Assembly (NCBI GenBank): GCA_023416335.1 | Contig: JAEZHY010000087.1 | Coordinates: 1-31,275 of the forward strand | Length of the DNA: 31,275 nt | Direction: 5' to 3' | DNA from: Pseudomonadota bacterium | Lineage (GTDB): Bacteria; Desulfobacterota; Syntrophobacteria; Syntrophobacterales; Syntrophobacteraceae | The notes under the pieces: model-generated | What the model was told of the DNA's origin: nothing | What the model saw: only the letters and a program-made list of their open reading frames with translations | Databases searched by the model: none | Position numbers and translations under genes: made by a program | Shown here: one piece after another, positions 25,152-31,275 of the stretch | How the letters are laid out: every line of letters begins with the position of its first letter | Position numbering within the stretch: position 1 is the first letter of the stretch

Positions 25152-26081
25152 ATGAATATAGTTGCTGGAAAAAAACTTGGCGATGCAACAGGCAGGGTTC
25201 ATGCGACGGTACTCTGCATTGCCCTGTTCGCTCTATTCGCCGGATTATCGGGTTGCGGGGGCAGCGGCAGGTCGCAGGCCCATTCCCAGTCGCAGGGAAG
25301 TCAATTGACGATTGAGAACAAAGGCTCCGATACGCTGGTGAACCTGGCACTTGCATGGGCGGAAGCGTACATGCACTCGCACCCGGAACTCAGGATTTCC
25401 GTCACCGGAGGCGGGTCGGGAACGGGCATTGCCGCAATGATAAACGGTACGGTATCCATTGCGAACGCGTCCAGGGAAATGAAACCCGAAGAGATTGCCG
25501 CTGCAAAGAAAAACGGGATCGATCCGGTAGAGTTTGTGGTCGCACGCGACGCAATAGCCGTTGTGGTCAATCCCGAAAATCCTGTCGAGCATTTGACTCT
25601 GCAGCAAATTTCCGACATATACACCGGGAAAATTCGGAACTGGAAGGAACTGGGCGGAGAAGACAGGCCGATCGTCCTTCTTTCCAGGGAGTCCAATTCC
25701 GGCACCTACGTCTATTTTCTGGAAAACGTCATCCGGATGGGTAGCGCCAAGAGCAAACTGCTATTCTCGCCCGATACTCTTCTGATGCCCTCGAGCGAAG
25801 GAATCAGCAGCGAGATCCGCCAAAATCCGAACGCAATCGGGTATGACGGCCTGGGCTATATCACCCCGGACCAGAAGGTGCTGCCGGTATCGAAAGATGA
25901 AAACGGCCCGTTTGTAGTTCCTTCGGCCAGAACCGTGAACAACGGTTCCTATCCTATTGCCCGCCCGCTTTACATGTACACGGCAGGGCAGCCGACGGGA
26001 CAAATAAAAGACTACCTCGACTGGATATTGAACGGGGGCCAGACTCTTGTCACAAAACTGGGCTTTGTCCCTTTGCAGTAA
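25152..26081 (+). CDS. pstS: phosphate ABC transporter substrate-binding lipoprotein PstS
   Basis: The predicted precursor has 309 residues from ATG 25152. TTG 25146 is an alternative nearer the GGAGGAAG ribosome site. The signal peptide ends in the lipobox LSGC, so Cys35 is probably lipidated and the protein anchored. The mature part begins TIENKGSDTLVNLALAWAEA and has VTGGGSGTGIAAMINGTVSIA with the Ser/Gly/Thr phosphate-binding loops, the PstS fold. It captures phosphate outside the inner membrane and hands it to PstC and PstA. It is the first gene of the pst unit. Other oxyanions are possible, but pstCAB and phoU downstream fix the role. Confidence 0.93.
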   Translation: MNIVAGKKLGDATGRVHATVLCIALFALFAGLSGCGGSGRSQAHSQSQGSQLTIENKGSDTLVNLALAWAEAYMHSHPELRISVTGGGSGTGIAAMINGTVSIANASREMKPEEIAAAKKNGIDPVEFVVARDAIAVVVNPENPVEHLTLQQISDIYTGKIRNWKELGGEDRPIVLLSRESNSGTYVYFLENVIRMGSAKSKLLFSPDTLLMPSSEGISSEIRQNPNAIGYDGLGYITPDQKVLPVSKDENGPFVVPSARTVNNGSYPIARPLYMYTAGQPTGQIKDYLDWILNGGQTLVTKLGFVPLQ

Positions 26082-27006
26082 TATTTCGCGTCTGATTTTC
26101 AGGCGAAAAAGTACCGAGCCGTCGGGAAAATCCATCCCCGAGTTTGTCATCGAATCCTCCATCAGGGTTCTCGGGTTTTCCACGATCGGCTTCGTTCTCC
26201 TCATATTTCTATTCCTGCTCAGGGAGGGCGTTCCCGTTTTCTGGGAGGTATCTCCCGGCAACCTCTTCGGGACCCGCTGGTATCCCACCTTCGATATTTT
26301 CGGCACTCTGCCGCTGATCCTCGGATCGGCCTATGTGACCATTGCAGCAATCGTTATAGCGCTCCCTCTGGGGGTGGCAACAGCCGTCTTCGTTCGGGAG
26401 GTGGCCCCACACTGGACACGGGAAATCCTCAAACCCATTATCGAAGTCCTTGCCGGAATTCCGTCGGTTGTCCTCGGTTTTTTCGGAATGCACGTCATAG
26501 CCCCGCTCGTACGCACCACCCTGAACGTCCCGACCGGATTGACTGCCTTCACGGGCGCCGTGCTGCTGGCGTACATGTCTTTGCCCACAATAATCAGCGT
26601 GGCCGAGGATGCTCTCGATACCGTTCCCAAAAGCTACCGCGATGCGGCCCTGGCCATGGGCGCCACCAAATGGCAGACAATCTGGCGCGTTGTCGTTCCC
26701 GCAGCGGGCTCCGGAATAGCGACCGCGGTTATGCTCGGAATGGGGCGGGCGATAGGAGAGACGATGGCCGTCATGATGGTGACCGGCAACGCCGGCCGCA
26801 TGCCTCTGTCCCTTGAGTCGCTGTTCATGCCGGTCAGGACCATGACCGCAACGGTCGCAGCCGAAATGGGCGAAGTGGCGAACGGCAGCGTCCACTATCA
26901 TGCACTTTTCGGGATCGGCATCATTCTTTTCATTCTGACTTTCGTCATCAATATTGTCGCCGCCTCCGCGATCTTCAAAAAACGGCATCGGGGAGGTCTG
27001 CGCTGA
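26047..27006 (+). CDS. pstC: phosphate ABC transporter permease PstC
   Basis: The permease has up to 319 residues, with about six membrane segments and the EAA coupling loop PKSYRDAALAMGATKWQTIWRVV. The start is unclear: there is no in-frame ATG or GTG near the N-terminus. TTG 26047, overlapping pstS by 35 bases, gives the longest form, TTG 26065 is next, and ribosome sites for both are poor. The stop overlaps the pstA start (TGATG). It pairs with PstA to form the phosphate channel. Confidence 0.9.
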   Translation: MSQNWALSLCSNISRLIFRRKSTEPSGKSIPEFVIESSIRVLGFSTIGFVLLIFLFLLREGVPVFWEVSPGNLFGTRWYPTFDIFGTLPLILGSAYVTIAAIVIALPLGVATAVFVREVAPHWTREILKPIIEVLAGIPSVVLGFFGMHVIAPLVRTTLNVPTGLTAFTGAVLLAYMSLPTIISVAEDALDTVPKSYRDAALAMGATKWQTIWRVVVPAAGSGIATAVMLGMGRAIGETMAVMMVTGNAGRMPLSLESLFMPVRTMTATVAAEMGEVANGSVHYHALFGIGIILFILTFVINIVAASAIFKKRHRGGLR

Positions 27007-27851
27007 TGAAACGCTATTGGGTACAGCGAATCGGTTTCGCAGTTCTGACCCTTTCCGCAATAGCCGTGGTCGCCCCCATTTTGGTCGTTATCGGGATAGT
27101 CTTCGTGGAAGGAGCGCGGGCAATCTCGTGGGAATTCATCTTCTCCATGCCCTTCGAGGGCATGAAAGAGGGAGGCATATTCCCGGCAATTATCGGCACC
27201 CTTATTCTGACCCTCGGGACAGCCGTGGCGGCAATACCCGTCGGAGTTGCCGGAACGATCTACCTCGCGGAATATGCCCGTGACACCTGGATGACGCGGG
27301 CGATCCGGCTCGCAATCGTAAATCTTGCCGGCATCCCGTCCATTGTTTACGGGCTTTTCGGTCTGGGTATGTTTGTCCTTTTCCTGCAAATGGGCACATC
27401 GATTCTGGCAGGAGTTCTGACCCTGGCGATCATGACCCTGCCCGTCATAATCAGCACGTCGGAGGAGGCCCTGCGCGCCGTCCCGATGGAATTTCGCACA
27501 GTCAGCGCAAGCCTTGGAGGCACCCGCTGGCAGGGCATTCGCTACGTTGTTTTGCCCCAGGCCCTGCCCGGCATCATTACGGGCATAATCCTCGGCCTTC
27601 TGCGGGCCGCGGGCGAGACCGCCCCGATCCTCTTCACGGTCGCGGCTTTCTACCTGCCCCGTTTGCCCCAGTCGCCTTTCGACCAGGTAATGGCCCTGCC
27701 CTACCACCTCTATGTCATCAGTACCCAGGTGCCGGGAATGCCTATGGCCGTTCAGTATGGAACCGCTCTCGTGCTGCTCCTGCTCGTACTCTCAATGAAC
27801 GTGGTCGCCACGATTATCCGAAGTTATTTCAGGCGGAGACGGCAATGGTAG
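27006..27851 (+). CDS. pstA: phosphate ABC transporter permease PstA
   Basis: The permease has 281 residues and about six membrane segments. The start ATG 27006 overlaps the pstC stop by one base. The coupling loop [25 protein letters not shown] is typical, and the C-terminus has [15 protein letters not shown], a PstA feature. It forms the channel with PstC and is tightly coupled to pstB1, whose ATG lies inside its end. Confidence 0.93.
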   Translation: MKRYWVQRIGFAVLTLSAIAVVAPILVVIGIVFVEGARAISWEFIFSMPFEGMKEGGIFPAIIGTLILTLGTAVAAIPVGVAGTIYLAEYARDTWMTRAIRLAIVNLAGIPSIVYGLFGLGMFVLFLQMGTSILAGVLTLAIMTLPVIISTSEEALRAVPMEFRTVSASLGGTRWQGIRYVVLPQALPGIITGIILGLLRAAGETAPILFTVAAFYLPRLPQSPFDQVMALPYHLYVISTQVPGMPMAVQYGTALVLLLLVLSMNVVATIIRSYFRRRRQW

Positions 27852-28603
27852 ATCCGAAGATCCGTATCGAGGGGGTTGATTACCTTTACGACGAGGCCGA
27901 GGCCCTGCGGAATATTACCCTGGATGTGCCTCCCAACAGCGTGACCGTTTTTTTCGGCCCGGCAGGCGGAGGCAAAACCACAATGCTTCGCCTCATAAAC
28001 AGGTTGAACGACCTGGTCGACGGGACCCGCATGTCCGGCCGGATCCTGCTTGACGGAAAAAACATCTACGATTCCGACGTCAACGTGGCAAATCTGCGCC
28101 GCCGTGTAGGAATGGTATTCGCGCTGCCGCTGCCCCTTCCCGGCACAATTCGTGAGAACGTCACATACGGGCTGAAGCTTGCCGGGGAGCACGATCGCTA
28201 CAAAATAGAGGAAATCCTGGAGCGGAGCCTGATCCAGGCTGCCATATGGGATGAGATCAAAGACAGGCTCGACAGCCCCGCTAATGCCCTTTCCGGAGGC
28301 CAGCAGCAACGGCTCTGCATAGCCAGGAGTCTCGCGCTCGAACCCGAGGTGCTCCTCCTCGATGAACCGACCTCCGGCCTGGACCCGATTTCGACGCGCA
28401 AGGTCGAGGAATCGCTGCAGGAGCTGAAGCAGATGTACACGATCATAATCGTTCCGCACAGCGTTCAACAGGCTGCAAGGGTGGCAGACCAGGCCGCCTT
28501 TTTCCTGATGGGAGATCTGATCGAATACCGGCCGGGCACCGAAATATTCACGACACCTCACGACAAGCGCACAGAGGATTACATTACGGGCCGGTTCGGA
28601 TAA
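27845..28603 (+). CDS. PstB-like phosphate ABC transporter ATPase, first copy, no Q-loop glutamine
   Basis: The protein has 252 residues, starting at ATG 27845, overlapping pstA by 7 bases. Walker A is GPAGGGKTT at 38-46 where PstB usually has GPSGCGKST, the signature LSGGQ at 149-153 is canonical, the Walker B Asp-Glu is 173-174 and the switch His is 205. The Q-loop reads [10 protein letters not shown], so the conserved Gln is Ala93. The Q-loop normally couples ATP binding to the permease. The C-terminus [10 protein letters not shown] is PstB-like. It is the paralog of the gene at 29207. ATPase activity or partner choice may differ. Confidence 0.88.
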   Translation: MVDPKIRIEGVDYLYDEAEALRNITLDVPPNSVTVFFGPAGGGKTTMLRLINRLNDLVDGTRMSGRILLDGKNIYDSDVNVANLRRRVGMVFALPLPLPGTIRENVTYGLKLAGEHDRYKIEEILERSLIQAAIWDEIKDRLDSPANALSGGQQQRLCIARSLALEPEVLLLDEPTSGLDPISTRKVEESLQELKQMYTIIIVPHSVQQAARVADQAAFFLMGDLIEYRPGTEIFTTPHDKRTEDYITGRFG

Positions 28604-29206
28604 AAGAATGAAAAGCCTTAACCACGAGAGGCCGGGAGCAGCAGAGCCGCAACCAAAGTACAAAGACAAAGTCTTTCCAACCACGAAAGGCACGAAATAC
28701 ACGAAAGAAAACAATAGGATAAGGCCGTAGGATGGGTGAAGTGGAGAGACTGTGTCGTGTTGTCGATGAAAACAAGCCCAACCCCGGTCGGTTCGACACG
28801 GTCTCGGAGCGCAACCCATCGTTTATTGATGAGCCGCAGGTACGAAATTCACGAAAGTGCCGTTCGGTTCTCCGCGGCGTAAAGTGCACCTAAGAGGTTG
28901 ATGTCAAACGATTCACGGAACCGGCAGCATAAAAATCCTGTTCAAAAAACAAGAAAACGACGGATAGTAGTACGAGATTCACGAAAGGGAAAAGCCAGGC
29001 GGAGAATGTCTTCAGGGGTTACAATTACTTGAGGCAGCAAGGGTGGGCACAAACTTTATCGTACCCATCGCCCGGCAGGAAGCGGAAAATCCCAAACTGG
29101 GGTTCCCAAGCTGGAGCTTGGGAACCAGCGACATATAATATAGATTGTTGTTGTCTTTTCAGTTCACTGCTCACTGAAACTGATTCACTGTTCACTGAAG
29201 ACGGAA
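28604..29206 (+). repeat. repeat-rich gap inside the pst unit
   Basis: There is no convincing gene in these 603 bases. Three related 19-base units share the pattern (G/T)ACGA(A/G)AT(T/A)CACGAAAG: 28689-28707, 28839-28857 and 28969-28987. GATGGGT at 28731-28737 and ACCCATC at 28814-28820 are distant inverted arms. A short-period motif TTCACTG recurs just before 29207. This looks like the remains of several dispersed repeat families. The embedded palindrome is listed separately. Confidence 0.6.
29099..29135 (+). repeat. near-perfect interspersed palindrome
   Basis: GGTTCCCAAGCT at 29101-29112 and AGCTTGGGAACC at 29115-29126 are perfect 12-bp arms with a 2-base centre. It is the intact relative of the copy at 11957-11993, in the same orientation and with a similar flank. 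It resembles REP-like elements I recall from other genomes. Confidence 0.65.
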
Positions 29207-29962
29207 ATGGAAAAGATCAGGGTAGAACACCTCAACTTCTATTACGGCGACAAACTCGCTCTTTCGGATATTTCGATATCCGTCCGGGATCGGCATATCA
29301 CCGCCCTGATCGGGCCGTCGGGGTGCGGTAAGTCCACATTTCTCCGATGCCTCAATCGGATGAACGACACCATCCGCGGTGCAAGGGCGGATGGCAGGGT
29401 CCTGCTGGACGGACTTGACATGTATGCGCCCGGATCCGACGTGGTCGAACTGCGCAAGCGTGTGGGCATGGTATTCCAGAGACCCAATCCTTTTCCTCAA
29501 TCCATCTTCGACAATATTGCCTTTGGTCCGCGCGTGCTTGGGCTTGCCAAGGGGAAAGGGGAACTGTCCGAAATCGTCGAGGAGAGCCTCCGAGGCGCCG
29601 TTCTCTGGGATGAGGTGAAAGACAAGCTGAAAGAGGATGCTCTTTCCCTCTCGCTCGGCCAACAGCAGCGCCTCTGCATCGCACGGACGATCGCGGTGAA
29701 ACCCGAAGTGATCCTGATGGACGAGCCCTGCTCCGCCCTGGACCCCATTGCGACATTGCAGATCGAAGAACTGATGCACTCCCTCAAGGCCGATTATTCC
29801 ATCGTCATCGTGACCCACAACATGCAGCAGGCTTCCCGGGTCTCCGACTACACGGGCTTCTTCTGGCTGGGCGAACTTGTGGAATTCGATGTGACCGAAA
29901 AGATATTCACAAGGCCAACCCAAAAACTGACGGAAGACTATATTACGGGCAGGGCAGGATAA
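29207..29962 (+). CDS. pstB: phosphate ABC transporter ATPase PstB, second copy
   Basis: The protein has 251 residues. ATG 29207 has only a weak ribosome site. Walker [10 protein letters not shown] is at 36-44, Gln91 is in [10 protein letters not shown], the Walker B Asp-Glu is followed by PCSALDP and the switch His is 204, all as in PstB. The ABC signature is LSLGQ at 148-152 rather than LSGGQ, a change I recall in some PstB proteins. It drives phosphate uptake through PstCA. It lies 603 bases beyond pstB1 and 20 bases before phoU, so it may have its own promoter in the repeat region. Of the two copies it looks the more standard. Confidence 0.92.
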   Translation: MEKIRVEHLNFYYGDKLALSDISISVRDRHITALIGPSGCGKSTFLRCLNRMNDTIRGARADGRVLLDGLDMYAPGSDVVELRKRVGMVFQRPNPFPQSIFDNIAFGPRVLGLAKGKGELSEIVEESLRGAVLWDEVKDKLKEDALSLSLGQQQRLCIARTIAVKPEVILMDEPCSALDPIATLQIEELMHSLKADYSIVIVTHNMQQASRVSDYTGFFWLGELVEFDVTEKIFTRPTQKLTEDYITGRAG

Positions 29963-29982
29963 AGCAGCCCGGGGAGACAACC

Positions 29983-30663
29983 ATGCCGAGAGTTACTTTT
30001 GAAAAAGAAATGGGGCGACTGCAGGACGCATTGCTCGATCTGGGCAGCCTGGTAGATAGATCGGTCACCGCTTCGGTCGACATACTCAAGAGACACGATA
30101 TCGAAGCCGCCGGGAAACTGATCGCAGCCGATGCCGACCTCAACAGGAGGCGCTTCGCGATCGAATCCGAGACGCTCGTACTCATAGCCCGGCAGCAGCC
30201 TATGGCGAGGGACCTCCGCACATTGGCGGCGATCCTGGAGATCGCCACGGAACTGGAGAGAATCGCCGACTATTCCAAAGGAATTGCGAAAGTAACCGTG
30301 AAGCTCGGATCCCAGCCGCTGATAAAGCCCCTGGTCGATATTCCCCGCATGGCTGCACTCGCTTCGGATATGCTTCACAGAGCGCTCATCTCCTTCACGG
30401 AACGGAACGTCGAAATGGCAAAAGCCATTGCAGCGGGCGACCAGGAGATAGACGATCTTTACGATCAGATCTACAGGGAACTGATGACTTACGTGATAAC
30501 GGACCCCAGGAACATCGACGGCGCCAATCACCTCATGTGGGTGGCCCACAACCTGGAGCGCACCGCCGACCGGGTCGTGAATATCTGCGAACGGGTCATC
30601 TTTACCGTAACCGGGGAGATGATTGAACTGGACGACTCCGAACCGGACTCGCCGCAGAACTAA
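29983..30663 (+). CDS. phoU: phosphate signalling / transport regulator PhoU
   Basis: PhoU here has 226 residues, starting at ATG 29983 behind GGGGAG. It is all-helical with two three-helix repeats, each holding an acidic metal-binding motif: ELERIADYSKG and NLERTADRVVN. It restrains PstB-dependent uptake and signals phosphate status to a PhoR-type kinase. It closes the pst unit. No phoB or phoR is in the window. Confidence 0.94.
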   Translation: MPRVTFEKEMGRLQDALLDLGSLVDRSVTASVDILKRHDIEAAGKLIAADADLNRRRFAIESETLVLIARQQPMARDLRTLAAILEIATELERIADYSKGIAKVTVKLGSQPLIKPLVDIPRMAALASDMLHRALISFTERNVEMAKAIAAGDQEIDDLYDQIYRELMTYVITDPRNIDGANHLMWVAHNLERTADRVVNICERVIFTVTGEMIELDDSEPDSPQN

Positions 30664-30980
30664 CCTCCCACTGGCGGCAGCTTCCGCCCTGTACTACTCA
30701 GGTTGTGAATTCTGCCCGGTATTCCTGGACATCATCACGCAGAACGCATATTTATCCGGATATGTCGACCCCGGGTAAGCAGCGGCGAACCCCTTTTTCA
30801 GCCTGACTTTTCCATTGAACTCCTGCCTCTTGATTCCGTTGTCGGCTGTTGCCGGCCCTGGATGCATTTTGATCGTGTGCGGTTCGCTCTCCAGTAGTCC
30901 TCTCCGTGTTGGCGAGTTTAAAGCCGGTAATTATCTTATATGTTAGCATGCCTTATCTATCCGATATGATGAGGATTTCA
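30664..30980 (+). other. intergenic gap, no gene seen
   Basis: These 317 bases show no coding region I can support. TTGGCG at 30909-30914 and TATCTT near 30932 could be a poor promoter for the gene at 30981. No terminator with a T run is seen after phoU. Confidence 0.5.
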
Positions 30981-31275
30981 ATGTTGTCGCGCCAGCAGAA
31001 GGTCTTTGTAAAGCACGGATACAACTACCTGATTTTTCTGCCCAAAGATTATGTATCTTCTGAAAGGTGGCCCCTCATATTATTTTTGCATGGAGCGGGC
31101 GAAAAAGGAACCGACCTTGACCGACTGAAGAACACGGCGCTGCCACAAAGGCTCGAAGAACTGGAAGATTTCCCCTTTGTAGTCATTTCGCCTCAGTGTC
31201 CTCCCGGATTTTACTGGTCCACAAAACTCGTCGGCGGTCTTATTGATATGGCATTGGAGCTGTACAAGATAGACG
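30981..31275 (+). CDS. alpha/beta hydrolase (esterase/phospholipase-like), N-terminal part
   Basis: The frame opens at ATG 30981, chosen because GAGG at 30971-30974 lies 6 bases before it. ATGs at 30966 and 30969 are in frame but have no such site. It runs off the window after 98 residues. LPKDYVSSERWPLILFLHGAG has the oxyanion-side LHGAGEKG at 36-43, and SPQCP at 70-74 fits the carboxylesterase/dienelactone hydrolase-like group. The catalytic Ser, Asp and His lie beyond the end. There is no signal peptide in the visible part. The substrate is unknown. Confidence 0.82.
   Translation, partial: MLSRQQKVFVKHGYNYLIFLPKDYVSSERWPLILFLHGAGEKGTDLDRLKNTALPQRLEELEDFPFVVISPQCPPGFYWSTKLVGGLIDMALELYKID

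Noticed and set aside
28732..28893. 54-codon plus-strand frame starting inside the GATGGGT repeat
   Set aside because: It runs through two repeat units and has no ribosome site or family resemblance; likely chance.
30752..30949. 65-residue minus-strand frame after phoU
   Set aside because: No motif, no ribosome site and low-complexity polar sequence; treated as non-coding.

Overview
This window reads as a stretch of chromosome from an anaerobic, probably deltaproteobacterial (Desulfobacterota or Syntrophobacteria-like) organism. The reasons are a PxxKW-family cysteine-rich protein, a 2-oxoacid:ferredoxin oxidoreductase, an orphan tungstate-binding protein, a LivM-LivG fusion and a pilB-pilC-pilS cluster. 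No rRNA, tRNA, CRISPR array, prophage or insertion sequence was found. Family assignments come from motif recognition in the translations, and no database search was run.

Layout. 1-3599 (+): end of a DUF1015 protein, a TrmN6-like methyltransferase that seems to need a CTG start, an atypical SDR beside a FabH-type synthase, and a single-domain ModE-like regulator. 3600-5930: tandem palindromes, then a chemoreceptor without a HAMP domain and a strong terminator. 6001-13335 (-): one probable seven-gene unit, livK-livH-livMG-livF, then a metallo-beta-lactamase-fold protein with a damaged metal motif, PanB and an RraA-like aldolase. 13336-14982: leader and terminator region, tupA, and a dense regulatory region. 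14983-17130 (-): porB and porA. 17387-17668 (-): the PxxKW protein, divergent from 17907-22769 (+), pilB, pilC and pilS. 22804-24936: CIRCE, groES, groEL and a terminator. 24967-30663 (+): pstS-pstC-pstA-pstB1, a 600-base repeat-rich gap, pstB2 and phoU. 30981-end: start of an alpha/beta hydrolase.

How the genes work together. The liv cassette imports a branched amino acid or related amide or carboxylate. The three enzyme genes behind it could act on a lactone or branched 2-oxoacid. PilB, PilC and PilS form the pilus motor and its sensor, and a good sigma-54 site lies upstream of pilB. The pst-phoU genes are a phosphate-uptake set with two non-identical ATPases. GroESL is under HrcA/CIRCE control.

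Most of the window is ordinary housekeeping content. The less ordinary items are the liv-lactonase-PanB-aldolase arrangement, the complementary motif changes in the two PstB proteins, the CTG start, and several well-formed operator-like palindromes at the tupA, PxxKW, pst and chemoreceptor promoters.
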